Shown here piece after piece: positions 1-10,809 of a DNA stretch of 64,000 bases. The notes under the pieces were generated by a model. The model did no database searches. It was not told where the DNA came from and worked only from the letters and a program-made list of their open reading frames with translations. This stretch comes from Selaginella moellendorffii (Eukaryota > Streptophyta > Lycopodiopsida > Selaginellales > Selaginellaceae): positions 475,437 to 539,436 of the forward strand of contig NW_003314359.1 in the NCBI RefSeq assembly GCF_000143415.4, read 5' to 3'. Position 1 is the stretch's first letter. Each line of letters opens with the position of its first letter. The position numbers and the translations under genes are program-made.

Positions 1-1842
1 CGTATAGTGATTCTTGTTACAAACCTGTGATTTTTCTATGTAGGAATGAGCTTTCTTCAGCATCTCCCCGGATTCTTCAAGCATGTCCGTTGATATTATC
101 GCTTGTACAGCAAAAGCTGTATCCCAAAGTTGACTGCCATTGTATCCCTTATATGTTTCTTGGTTACGTAACAAATAGAAAAAAAAAAATCTAAAAAAAT
201 CCTTTTACCTGCATTTTCAGCCCATCTTCCGCAACCCAGAGATAATCATGAATTCGGGGCAAGTGCTGTTTGAAAGCTTCGGAGTTTGGGTCCTCCGCCC
301 AACAGCAAAGCATGTTGATGACCTGAGTGGAACAATAAACTAAATAGATAGAGGAGCAAAACGATTCCCACCTTGTTAACAGGCCCAATGCATGTATATC
401 TCGTATTGACATCCTCGTAGTGGATATGCTCGAGAACGGTATCAAGCGCCTTTTTACGCAGCAATGATCCTGGCCAACACATTAAAAGAGGCTCCACACC
501 TTTATGCAAAACTCCCCAAAGAACGTCTTGTATGAGCGGATGAGGATAATACAGATCTTCCTGCATACCAGTCATCAAGAAATGCTTTCTGTAAGTTGAT
601 AAAAATACATGCACCCTTCTCGGGTGCGCAGAAAATTTTACCTTTGCACAAGTATTTCGCGCACGATTCCAATCCACGTCTTCAAAGGGTCCGTTAAAGA
701 GCTCCTTTCTCAGAGCTTCAACCTTGGGTGTGATTTTTCCAGTGAAACGACGACCATAGATATAGCTCATAGGAAGATAAACCATCCGGCAATGACACCA
801 CATACGTCCTAAAGAAAGATTTGAGCATACGTAGAAAACAAATAATTAAGGAGATACCTGGATGAAGGGGAATCGCATACGGCAGCAAATACATTTCTGG
901 CGGTAGGGGATTGACTCCCGACCAATCGAACACTCCAAGAACCTTACAGAAACAGGTTATCGTCAATAACAAAGAAACAACTTGAATTTTCCTTCACGTA
1001 CCGCGAGCCAAAACTTTCCCCAGGACGGAATGGCGATGGTCCCTCCATGACCAAAAATCCATGAAAGGGCGCTCTCCATGGCTGGCTTGTCTGGTTCTTG
1101 GCCAAGTAGCCGTAGAGAAACATAAACAAGTACAGTGCCAAACATCGTGCTGTGCCCTTCAATGTGCAATCCCCAGCCGCCATCTTCGTTCTTCCAGAAA
1201 GACGAAAATTCACGAACATCGCTAGAAAGAAAGATTACACACCTGGTGGTTGAAAAAGTATCTACACATTTCTCGGTGGTGCTCCGGTGACAAAACCACG
1301 TTGATCGCTCCAGTGACGTACAAAGCAATGATCTGATAATACACCATCGTTTGGCATGTAAGAAATCCCAAAGATAAGCTCATACCAATCCCGGCATGAG
1401 AAACATGGGACCTCCGTAATCGCCAGGCCAGTGGCCGTCCTCGGCTTGAATGGTGGAGTAAAATCGCAAGGCACGACGAATCGTGGTCTCGACATCGCTC
1501 TGCTTGATCTCCGCATCGCCTTGGACCTTCACTGGAGGAGGGATTTGGGGCAGCGGCTGTGCAGCCTTGGAGAGCTATGCGAGAAGAGAAGAAAGATTGG
1601 AGATTCGAAAATCAGGAATTCCACCAGCATACCTGCATTCGCATGAGGAGATCGGAGCTGTGCTTCTGGACATGGCGATTCTTGGCGAAGTGATCCCGAG
1701 CCTCTTGGACGCGCGCGCGATCATCGTCGCTGCCGAGGGCCTCGTCGTAGCACCAGATCTGGCGGCCGACGAGATCGTTGAGAGTGCTGAGGGGCGCGGC
1801 GGAAGAAGAATCGCCACCGCTGGCGACATGGAGCTTCCACAT
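1..1842 (-). CDS. CAS1: Cycloartenol-synthase-type oxidosqualene cyclase, 5' part (3' part beyond window)
   Basis: Cyclises 2,3-oxidosqualene to the plant sterol precursor cycloartenol on ER membranes. The ATG at 1842 opens [10 protein letters not shown], the usual cycloartenol synthase N-terminus; exon 1 (1633-1842) ends in DLLMRMQ. Further exons read, in order, [17 protein letters not shown] near 1400-1470, [11 protein letters not shown] near 1180, [15 protein letters not shown] near 1030, [11 protein letters not shown] near 920, [15 protein letters not shown] near 760, [13 protein letters not shown] near 540 and [21 protein letters not shown] near 260. The last visible exon (about 46-150) reads [12 protein letters not shown]. 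Introns are short. Roughly residues 1-430 of a ~760-residue family protein are present; the catalytic DCTAE region lies outside. Other cyclases of this family cannot be excluded without the C-terminus. Confidence 0.9.
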
Positions 1843-1932
1843 TGCTAGCAAGAACCCTAAATATTCTAATGCGTTAACGAATACATATAATGAATATAGA
1901 CCGATGGATGCATGAGATCCAACGGCCAATAA

Positions 1933-2021
1933 TAGATCAATGTTTACAAAATAGATATTTCATGGATCAATGTTTACAGAATAGACATTTCATGGATCAA
2001 TGTTTACAGAATAGACATTTC
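1933..2021. repeat. Tandem repeat, 3 x ~30 bp
   Basis: Three near-identical units with 30-bp period (GATCAATGTTTACA at 1935, 1965 and 1995, each followed by a variant of RAATAGAYATTTC). It lies just upstream of the cyclase start. Confidence 0.85.
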
Positions 2022-2105
2022 GTTGCTATCGAAAGGCATTGCCAAGGCCACTCGTCTCGACCATAGAGATCGAGTAGTGGTCGATGCTTGGATCAACACC
2101 ACACC

Positions 2106-3560
2106 TCATCGTCCACAAAACTTCTCTCGCCTTGTGAGCCACCCCAGTGTGGCTGCAAAGTCACTCCACCAGGCCTCAAAATCCCTCTCCATCATCCGGT
2201 CGAAGAGATCAAACATCTCCTGCGTGTTGCCTTGGCGAATATAGCCTTCGATCAAGCCACTCCATGCCACTACGGCCCCCTTTGTCAGCAATCGCGCCGA
2301 AAGCTTCCCTGGCCTCGCTTCCACACTTTCCGTAGAAATTCACCAGAGAGCTCGCTACTGCGAGCTTTTCATCGAGTCCACGCGATGAGAGCTGCGAGTG
2401 GATCCTTCTTCCGGCCTCCAAGTAAATCCTACAGAGGCCTTGAGAGCAGTCACGAAGTTTGAGCGTTGGGTTCACAGCCTTCCAGTTGCATCAAGGCGAA
2501 GAGCTGCAAGGTTGGCTTCTCCATTTCGAGCGTAGGCCGAGAGCAAAGCCGCCCACGAAACCACACTTTGAGAGTGTCAAAGACCCTGCTAGTGTTGCTC
2601 AAGCTTCCACACTTCCCGTAAACTTCGATAAAGGTGCTGGCCACGAAAGCGTCTAGACCATGTCCACTTCGAACAGCCAGACACTCTACTTCGATGATCT
2701 TGTCCAAAATTTTTGGCGATGGCTGGTTCTTTTCTTTAGCTGCGAGTGCGACCTGTAAAGCAGCGACAATCGTTAGAGCATTCGGCTGGCAGCCTTCCGT
2801 TTGCACTGGTGCAAACAAGCAAAGCTTCCTCACCTTGCCCGAGTTGAGCATGTCCCACAGTGAGAACAGTCCACGAGACCACGCTGTGGCGTTTCATCGT
2901 GTTGAAAACCCGACGCGAGCTCAGCTTAAGCTCCCACACTTCGCGTACATATCCACCAGGCTATTTGCCACGAAATCAGCCACTGGAGAAAGCTTAAGAA
3001 TGAACATACATACCTCTCTCCAAAGCCTTCATCTTCATCCATCGACACTTCGCTCTCCGCGAGGCAGCCAAGCCTAGCCACGAAAGCTGAGAACCCGGAA
3101 GACATCCCTCGTACTGCATGACCGCAAACAGCAGTAGAGCTTCTTCGCCATCGCCATCCCACTCCCAGGCATCCTGTCGGCCAGCGTCCACCCATTCAAG
3201 ATGAAAACGTCCCGGAGTGGATTCTCGCGCCTTGGGCCAGAGCCTTGATCTTCATACTTTCGTCTTTCGCAGCTAGAGCAAGCCTTGAGAGCGACGAGAA
3301 AAGTAACACGGTCTGGTGAGAGAACAGAAGTAAAGTAGCCAATCCCCGCACGGTTTGACCTCCGATCGAAAATCTCTCAAGGGTCCGGTGCTTCCACACC
3401 TGGAATCTGTTCTCCGGAGACTCCTCTTTGAACGCCAGCTCCGCGCACGCCTTGAGAGGAGCGCGGTGCCTCTCGCATCACTCGAACGCTCTCTTCCTAG
3501 CCGTGCCCCCCCTGCGCATCGCTCAATCTTCCCGAAAACTTTCTCTGACCTAATTGAAAC
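2106..3560 (-). pseudogene. Decayed PPR gene
   Basis: PPR-type peptide pieces lie in order on the minus strand but in several frames: IKALAQGARIHSG near 3230, AFVARLGCLAESEV and KALERGMYVHS near 3010-3080, SSRRVFNTMKRHSVVSWTVL near 2900, FIEVYGKCGSLSNTSRVFD near 2620, LVNFYGKCG near 2330 and VVAWSGLIEGYIRQGNTQEM near 2260. Intact relatives in this window (28944-31624, 34374-37052) carry the same segments in one frame, so frameshifts and stops have destroyed this copy. The piece order matches the P-L-S subclass. No intact start and no E or DYW tail are visible. I infer a dead paralogue rather than a spliced gene because breaks fall inside repeat units without splice signals. Confidence 0.8.
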
Positions 3561-3618
3561 CTAACAAAGGATCATACTGATCTCAAGTCATAGATTTACT
3601 ACTTTGGAATTTTGATTT

Positions 3619-3780
3619 GGAGAGGGCCGCGCGTACGCGAGCCCTCAACTTCCACAAATTACGACGTCCACTCCTCCACTTTGGGAAGATGGTAGGCTGG
3701 CCAAGCCATAGTGCAATGGGAAAGCCAAACCTAGGCCATTAGCCTTTACGATCGCCAATAGACCCCGTCCAGGTAAGTAT
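3619..3780 (-). ncRNA. U1: U1 spliceosomal snRNA, variant copy
   Basis: Base-pairs with 5' splice sites in the U1 snRNP. The 162-nt RNA starts (3780 downward) with ATACTTACCTGG, the universal U1 5' end that pairs with GU donors. Stem-loop II keeps the U1A-type loop ATTGCAC; the Sm site AATTTGTGG lies near 3653-3661, followed by the terminal GC-rich hairpin. It differs from the other copy at 25130-25291 at only six positions: four in stem-loop I and two in stem-loop II. The stem-loop I loop reads GATCGTAAAGG instead of GATCATGAAGG, so the U1-70K-binding loop is altered. The promoter is intact (3803-3849). It may be an expressed variant or an early pseudogene. Confidence 0.93.
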
Positions 3781-3802
3781 GGAACACTTCCCAGGTCCTA
3801 GC

Positions 3803-3849
3803 TTATATAACGTTTTAGTGGCCTCACTCTACGCCCCGGCATGTGGGAT
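3803..3849 (-). promoter_or_regulatory. Plant snRNA promoter (USE + TATA) of U1 copy 1
   Basis: Upstream sequence element ATCCCACATGC (3839-3849, minus strand) and TATATAA (3803-3809) separated by 29 bp; the RNA starts 29-30 bp past the TATA box. This USE/TATA pair is the known plant snRNA gene architecture. The spacing equals that of the copy at 25060-25106. Confidence 0.85.
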
Positions 3850-4097
3850 AGGTTTAATTCCAGGATCCTTTGGTCAAAAAACCTAGCAACAGTCAACAAT
3901 GTTGGAGACAAAAAAACTTTCGAAGGTTTTTGAGAAACAAGGCTTTCGATCGTTTCCTTTTCGCCTGGAGAGCTTCAGTCCACATTTTGAGGAAGTCGCC
4001 ATATGCTACGCCATTCTTCGATCAAAGAGGCACTGGCTCTTCTTAGCAATCGTTTCCATGCCCTAGATATTCCCAGTTCTTAGGGTTTATCGAGGCG

Positions 4098-5317
4098 ATG
4101 GGATCGCCCGCCTTGTTCCTGCTGCTCGTCATCGCGGCGATCGGAGCTTGCGATGGCTACTTTTTAGGAGAATACGTGCCGCTGGCGCGCAGGGGACAGT
4201 ACCACAACGTGAGTAGAGCTACATTCTCTTTCCCTCTTTTGACGGAAGTTTCTTGCTTGCTAGATGCGAACGCCCTGGCACGATTACTTGGGGCGTCATT
4301 GCCCTCGATTTGGGATCGACAGAGAGGTAGAGCATTCTAGATTTTCTTTCAGAAAACTTTACTTCCTCCTAGACAGAGTGCTTTCTTTTTTCGTCTAGAA
4401 ACCACTTCGGTGTAAATTAGTAGATGTGAGATTAACATTTCTTTGGAGAACACGTAAAATCAGTTTCTTCCTGCTTGAATTCCTCTTTTTATTCCTCGAA
4501 TCTAACGACCATGAAAACTCTCAGGTTGTTGTCCCAATTCCAAAGCCTGTTGGCTACAGCGGCGCCGACCCCTACAAAATGTACGCCTCTTCTATATCTC
4601 CTTTGTAGCTAAAGTTTGATGCACAGATCTTTGCAATTTGGGCACGAGAGGATTACCACCCCATGGCTGTTTATCGTGGGCCGACAGTCCAGCAAAATGC
4701 CTATGATTGACGTGACTCTGGTGGGATGTTTAAGTTGTGCATAAGATGCGTGCTTACTGTTTGTCCGCCAGAGGTACACAGGTGGTGATTTGGAAGGCGT
4801 TTCTGCCAAAGTCGTCGAGATGCCTGAGGATTGTAAGTAAAGCGCGTACCCTTGGATGCCTTTCATGACATGTTTTATTCGTTTGTAGATGCCGCCGAAC
4901 ACGAAGGGACGTTCAAAGAGTTTTGGGATCCTTCGCAGTGGCCAAAACACGTACTAGTTCGATATAATTGGTACGCTTACGTGTTCACAGAGCTTTTGAG
5001 GTGTCGTTTGTGCGTTTCATTGCAGGGAAGAGAAGTCAGAGATTGACGTTGCAACAGGTTTCTACATATTGTTTGGATCTGGTAAGCAGCGTGGTCCTCC
5101 ATATCGTCTTATCTGACCGGGAACTGGGCTCTGCAGCTTTTCTATTAACCTTGGTTATGTCCATTTATATTCTGCAATCGTCCAAGGATAAGCTATCCAG
5201 GTAAGCCTCGACTTTGTTATGGCCCCCGCACTAATGAGGTGATAATTGCACAGGTTTGTCAGAGAAAACGTGATTGACACGGGTATAACAATGGAAGAAC
5301 TCCAAAAAGCGGAATGA
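4098..5317 (+). CDS. Small secretory-pathway membrane protein, unknown function
   Basis: Seven exons join in phase: 4098-4208, 4525-4580, 4774-4832, 4889-4970, 5026-5081, 5137-5200, 5254-5317 (163 aa). The N-terminus (residues 1-20) is a clear signal peptide, followed by FLGEYVPLARRGQYHN. The middle is acidic and aromatic (AAEHEGTFKEFWDPSQWPKH). One hydrophobic segment near residues 120-140 (AFLLTLVMSIYIL) is followed by a short charged tail ending in MEELQKAE, so a type I ER/secretory membrane protein is likely. For exon 3 the downstream AG was chosen because only it keeps the frame. It resembles conserved plant proteins of unknown function; I do not recognise a named family. Confidence 0.75.
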
Positions 5318-5378
5318 AAAAATTATACAGGCCTCGATTTCTTTCTAGACTCTTGGGATCACTAATATATGTGTTGGA

Positions 5379-5693
5379 ATGGAATCATCTGCAGTAGAGA
5401 TTGCCACGCAAATCGAAAGGGAAAGGAGCACGTTGCTCGTAGCACTGAGAGAAAAGGTGAGCCTCTTCTTCAAATTGAGTTTTTAGACTCGTATATATCG
5501 CAGTGTCTGCTTGCTCGCATATGGTTTGCAGCTGTCAGTCGTGGTCCTCTTAAGCTAGCTGAGAACATTTATTTTTTGAGTCCATTCCTCGTGTGTCGCT
5601 GTCGATAGAAGCTCTCATCCTTGTTCCTTTGCTCAGGTTGCTCAACAAGAATTGGTTTCACTAAATTTTGGAGGGAGTTACTGGTGTAAGTAA
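5379..5693 (+). CDS. Possible 44-aa protein in two exons
   Basis: ATG at 5379 opens 26 codons (5379-5456) ending at a GTGAGC donor; the acceptor before 5637 gives 18 more codons ending at TAA 5691-5693. The peptide starts MESSAVEIATQIERERS and ends NFGGSYWCK: a short charged helix followed by a Gly/aromatic tail. It starts 61 bp after the previous stop. A strong GTAAGT overlaps its last codons, so it may continue by splicing. It may also be untranslated sequence of the previous gene. I do not recognise a family. Confidence 0.35.
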
Positions 5694-5917
5694 ATGCTCG
5701 GTCCAGTCTGTCGATGGTGATGTTGGCTTCGATTCTTTGGTTGGTTTTCTAGTTTTTTTTATTTTTTTTTATTTTTTATATTTTCTTGTCGTACTTCGGT
5801 TTTTCTTCAGAAGCAACCCGGATAAATTTCTAGTGTGTTAGGTTTGGTGGATCCTCTTCAAGGAGGAGTGATCTCATCTCCTCTCATCAACTCGCTTGGT
5901 TTGTTTTCGCCTTCTTC

Positions 5918-7165
5918 ATGGAAACAGTGACGGAGGCGAATCATCGACAGCATTTACTGTTTAAAGTTCCTGTGGTGATTCTCAACACTGACGCCTGCAT
6001 TTCAGTTCTGGGTTCGGCAGCGAGGCACNNNNNNNNNNNNNNNNNNNNNNNNNNNNNNNNNNNNNNNNNNNNNNNNNNNNNNNNNNNNNNNNNNNNNNNN
6101 NNNNNNNNNNNNNNNNNNNNNNNNNNNNAAGCGAGATTCAGGATGCTGTGTCTCCGGCTCTGAAGGTAAAGAGCTCACTTTAGTAGTTTTCCTCTCGAGC
6201 TAACTCGGAAGTGGTGCTGGACGTTTGTGTACAGATGGGCTATCGACATTTCGACACTGCAGCTGCTCATGGCACGGAAGAAGCCGTTGGGAAGGGCCTC
6301 AAGAAGGGATTTGTGGATGGCCTGGTGAAACGCGAGGAGGTTTTTGTGACATATAAGTTTCACCTTCTTGATGCCGGTGAAGTTCGCTCTGCTGTCGAAA
6401 AGAGCCTCAGGTAGTCCCTTCTCATCAAAGAGCGTCTTTCGGCCTCCTGAAAGTGTGATTCTGGTGGCTTTGCAGCGCTCTACAGCTTGAGTACCTGGAT
6501 CTTTGCTTGGTCCAGTCCCCATCGAAGCTTCTGAAATCTTGCACATACCCTCCCAATCAGCGGGAGAGCGCTTCCCTTCCATCAAGCGTGCAGGAGATAT
6601 GGGAGGCTCTCGAAGACTGTGTGCAAAGCGGCCTGACAAAGGCGATGGGTGTTTGCAACTTCTCAGCGAAAAACGTGAAAGAGATATTGGAGAGCGCTAG
6701 CGTGGTCCCCGCAGTAAACCAGGTACCGAAACTTTCGCTCTAGTTTTGGAAGTGGCTAAGCAAAAAAAAACACTCGATGCAGGTTGAGTTGCATCCTATG
6801 TGGCAACAGAAACAGCTCCGTGAGTTCTGTCAGAGTGTGGGCGTTCGTGTGAGCTCATGGCGTCCTTTAGGCGGGCAACCTCCACTCTCAGTTCTTAACA
6901 ATTCCGTCATCAAAGAAATCGCCGAAACCCATGGAAAGACTCCGAATCAGGTGGGCTATACATTACAGTCGAATGCTCAACTTTGTGCTCCAAATTACAG
7001 ATTGCGCTCCGGTGGTTACTTGAGAATGGTGTAATCTCAGTAATTCAAAGCTACGATCCAGAGAAACTGCTAGAGTACATAAACTTGTTTGACTTCAAGT
7101 TTTCTGTTGAGGATCTTGAGAAACTGGCGAGTCTCGACCAGGATCTGCCATTTTATGTGGTTTGA
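5918..7165 (+). CDS. Aldo-keto reductase (AKR4-like) with altered catalytic residues, interrupted by a gap
   Basis: Plant AKRs reduce carbonyls with NADPH in a TIM barrel. Exon 1 from ATG 5918 (KVPVVILNTDACISVLGSAA) runs into the N gap. After the gap come 6129-6165, 6235-6410 (MGYRHFDTAAAHGTEEAVG), 6476-6722 (LQLEYLDLCLVQSPSK; GVCNFSAKNVKEIL), 6783-6950 (VELHPMWQQKQLREFCQ) and 7001-7165 (IALRWLLENGVISVIQS). The fold is clear, but two of the four catalytic positions differ from the family's Asp-Tyr-Lys-His: Asp (FDTAA) and Lys (VTYKF) remain, Tyr is His (AAAH) and His is Gln (LVQSP). The usual IPKS cofactor motif reads IQSY. Splicing and frame are intact, so it is probably a translated pseudoenzyme or one with changed chemistry. 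Confidence 0.85.
6029..6128. other. Assembly gap (100 N)
   Basis: Exactly 100 ambiguous bases, the conventional length for a gap of unknown size. It removes the end of exon 1 and the start of exon 2 of the aldo-keto reductase, so the true intron length is unknown. Confidence 0.99.
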
Positions 7166-7503
7166 TGGTCGAACGCTTTGCGCTTTTCTTTCGTTTTTGT
7201 TTTGTTCTTCATTTAGTCAACTGTACAGCACAGTGAGCTTCTTTCTGATTTGCATTTTGTTTTTCTAGCAGATGATTTACAGCTCTTTTCAAGTCGAAGA
7301 GAGGTTTGCTTGTAATTGTTGGACAGTGGTTGTTTGTTCGGTCACCGTTGTTGTAACGTTGTGCACGGTTGAAGGTGGTGGCGCTGGAGGAGGTGGCTCC
7401 GATTCAGATGGAGTAGGCGACTGCTGTCCATCAGTCCGACTAGTCCACTGAACAAGGCAGGCAAGAATTACTTCTTCTTTTCTTCCTTAGGGAGCTCTTT
7501 CCA

Positions 7504-8067
7504 TCATACCATGTCAAGCAGCAACTGGTACTTGAAGTCGAGCAAGTTGAGCCTCTCTCTCAGCTCGTTCATTTCTTGCGACCTCCTTGCGTACTTCTCT
7601 AGCTCTTTTCTCTGCAATCACGTCTCTTACTTACGCCTGTGTCTTTGTGTCTCAGGCAGGAAAACGAATAATCTCACCAGCCTCCGTCTGTCCTGGCGAA
7701 GCTCGGCAATCTCCGCTTGCATGCCTCCGCCGAAGTGGGCGACTCCAAGTCCTGTGCACGCTCCAAACCATCACCACGAAGAAGCAACGAAGCGGGAGAG
7801 ACCGAGCGACCTGTTGTCCACAAGCCTTCCAAGCAGGTAAAGCGCTGGTCGTCGAGTATGAGATCGATAGGCCCGAGTCCGTCCAGCACTGACATGCTTT
7901 GCTCGGATCTAATGCATCTCCTTTTTCTGCATTCCAGGCCTTAGAACGAACAAAGCCGCGACCATCAGTTTCAACTCTCGCTCTCACCGGCAGAATCCAA
8001 GCACGAAAAGCCTGTGCAACGCCAGTCCCTCGAGGTACCCCCAAATAGCGGCCGCCACTCTCACCAT
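7504..8067 (-). CDS. Small coiled-coil protein, unknown function
   Basis: Four exons join in phase on the minus strand: 7988-8067, 7811-7926, 7678-7751, 7504-7611 (125 aa). The N-terminus MVRVAAAIWGYLEGLALHRL is hydrophobic/amphipathic, then comes MSVLDGLGPIDLILDDQRF. The C-terminal half is a heptad-like helix (MQAEIAELRQDRRRL, then RKELEKYARRSQEMNELRER, then LNLLDFKYQLLLDM). Each junction has GT/AG borders and introns of 50-70 nt, like the rest of the window. It converges with the aldo-keto reductase (stops 338 bp apart). I do not recognise a family. The start could lie further upstream. Confidence 0.6.
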
Positions 8068-9055
8068 TCTTCGTTCTTTTTTTCCTACTGGTTGTTATAC
8101 TTCAACTGGTTCTAGTGACTCTGGTAGTTGCGAACTTCACGGCCAATCTCCACCGTCGACAGCGAATATCCAAAGTAAGACAATTTACGAGGCTTGCGCG
8201 GACTCCGGAAGTTTGCTATGAAAACGGAGACGTGGGTAGGAGGCTGTGTGGACTTGGCTCGCGGTTAAAGGCTGCCTCCTTCGAAAGGGGGCAATTTGAT
8301 GTTTCGCAGCGTTTTAATCATAGGTATCACCTCCTCCATAGTTTTGGTTACATTCATTCATTCATTCATGCACCTTATACCATGCTATGAACTTGAATTG
8401 AGTCGATTCAATCGAGAAAGAGAGATCATCCGGGAAAAATACCGGACGTGTCTGCTCTATGTGTCTTGAGCAAACATCGCTGTTTACAAGTCTTGCAGCG
8501 CATGAGACCGATTAGATTCAATAACATTGCTCATTTCAAAGCACGCTTGACTTCAGAAAGAAGCTCAAGCTTACTTTAACGTGGAAGTCGTGAAAGGAGA
8601 GGCGGACACATATGTGCCTCGCTTGCAACCGGATTGAGGCACGGTGTCAGTGCCACCGTTCGTGCCAGTGTCTACAGCGAGAACACAAACAGCAGACACA
8701 CTCATGTAATATTGCAGATCATGTGCTGGAACTTGCCAAGAAGCTTCATCCATGCACGAGGATTCTTTTGAGTAGGTGGACCTTGGAAATATGATCCCAT
8801 TACGAAAGATATCAGATCAATGACTCTTAGAAGCTTGGTTTTGATCCATATTTTAAGTTGGTTGCCTGAGTGCCGGAAATAATTGCACTCGGGCATTTCG
8901 TGGAAGATTCTTGCTGCAGCTAGCTAAAACAAAAACAAAAACAAAAACCAAATCCATTTAGATTTTCAAATTCCAGAAAACACACTAGTGCTTTGGAAAG
9001 AGACCTCAGCCTGCTGATTAGCTAGAGGCCAGCTTCTTAGAGGGACTATTCGCCA
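8068..9055. other. Intergenic, no gene seen
   Basis: No convincing coding or RNA gene. A short CAAAAA-type repeat (five copies) lies near 8926-8950, downstream of the peroxidase stop. Confidence 0.6.
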
Positions 9056-10159
9056 TCAATTGACCCGGGAGCAATTGAGCCGGATCTGTCCATTCGGAGC
9101 TTGGAGCGGACTCTCGTTCCCCATGTTGATCATCCCAGTCACGAAATCCAGGAAGAAGCGCGTCTGGTTGGACGCATAAGTCCACACCAGCGACTCGGCA
9201 GTGGAGTTGCCACCGATGGCGAGCGTCTCGTCTGAGAAGAGCACCCCGGTGCCATTCAAGAGATCCACGAAATACTTGTTGTCGAACACCACCGGCGTGA
9301 GCTGGTCCAGATCCACGAGATTGTTGTCGCTGGAGCTCACGTTGGGGCACTGGCTCTGCAGCGAAGTGTTGAAGGTGGGATTCATGGCGTCCCCGGCCTG
9401 GAAGGGGCCGTAGAGGCGGCGCTTGAAGCTGGAGCAGTGGGATTTCCCGACGGTGTGGGCTCCAGAGAGGGCGACCATGTCCTGGAGCGACAGGCCGTGG
9501 GCCTGGAAGTTTGCGATGAGCGCCGAGACGTTGAAGGTGGGAGGTGGGAGGTTTGTGTTCGCTGCCGACTGGCTCGCGTTTAGGCTGTCCCTTCGTCCGA
9601 AGAGGACGCTCCAGGATGGGCCTCCGAGCTGCACGTAGCATGGAAGATCAATTAGTAAATGATCATGGGATGATCAATATATCGCATTGTTGATATACGT
9701 ACTGCGGTGACGCATTGTTGGGCGATCAAGACGAGCTCGTCCGCGCAAGACACCTTCCTGGGGCACTGGGCCTCGATGAGAGCCTTGATGTTGTTGACAA
9801 CGTCGTATCCTCGCACCGAGTTTATGTTTGGGAACGCGTTCTGCTCGAGGCTCGCTCCGGCCAAGAGAATCGACGCATCGCAGCCCTGCATATGATCCAT
9901 TGAATTCCAGAGGTTATATCATTTAAAAGAAGAAAAATGCGATGTTCGAGCTTACGTTCACGTGACAATCGTGGAAGAAGAGGCGGATTAGCGAAGCACA
10001 CATTCTGGGCTCGGACGCCACGACTTGCTGCACTGCGGCATGCACGATGTTGGTGAGATTCGGGCATGAGGTGGCGTAGAACGAGGAGCTGAGAGCTCCC
10101 AGTGCACAATCACCTAGGCTTAAAGCTAGGAATGCAACGAAGAGAAGTTTACAAGCCAT
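9056..10159 (-). CDS. Class III secretory peroxidase
   Basis: Haem peroxidase of the cell wall or vacuole that oxidises phenolics with H2O2. Three exons: 9956-10159, 9703-9885, 9056-9628 (319 aa). Residues 1-21 form a signal peptide ([20 protein letters not shown]). The distal site [10 protein letters not shown] contains the catalytic Arg and His and joins GCDAS across intron 1. The proximal haem-ligand motif [13 protein letters not shown] is intact. Cysteines fit the four disulphides of the family (SCPN, HDC, GCDAS, CPRKVSC, SHC, QCP, LNC). Several N-glycosylation sites (NVS, NAS, NGT, NCS) fit secretion. EPRMCAS has Cys where family members usually have Gly. The start gives a normal signal peptide. 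Confidence 0.95.
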
Positions 10160-10216
10160 GAGAAACTGATATATTTGTGAAGGAGGAGATGGGATGTTAA
10201 GTTGCATTGGTTGAGT

Positions 10217-10223
10217 TTTTATA
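10217..10223 (-). promoter_or_regulatory. TATA box of the peroxidase gene
   Basis: TATAAAA on the minus strand, 57 bp upstream of the peroxidase ATG; the only TATA-like site in the proximal region. Confidence 0.55.
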
Positions 10224-10809
10224 CTACTGACGATGATCTTTGATAATCGTATCTGCAACGTACTTGATTCTCCCACCTTTTTTCCCGGAAAATTGCGTGA
10301 AGTAGCGTGATCTTGTGCATAGCTAAACTCCCCATGACTTACATGATCTCTTGAATTTTATATATTGTTTTGGTGAAACAACTTTAGCAACTTGCTTTAG
10401 TAGTTTAAACATGTTTATAGATAAATTAATCTATGTGAGCATATTCTAAGAACATTCTTCCCAAGAACAGTAAGATCGATCGAAGCGCACAAAGACTGCG
10501 AATGGCGCCTTTAGAATCATCTGTTTTGCTGCTCGTCATCCGCTCCCTCCTCCTCCTCCTCCTCCCCCATCGCGCAGCCATCGCGATGAGTCGTCCTCGA
10601 AATCTGGATCGGACTTCCGCCCTCCCGGGGGATAGGAAATTTCCTTCTCGATCGATCGACGCTTGATCAGGCTCGTTTGCAGTACTCCGTAAGCGAAGAT
10701 TTCAAAGTGTGCCTAAGCCCTAACTAACAAATGACTTTTTCTTTCGCGCTCATTTGCTCACTTTTTCAGCTGACTTTGGAAGGTAGCGAGGAAAAAAGAA
10801 AGAACCACC

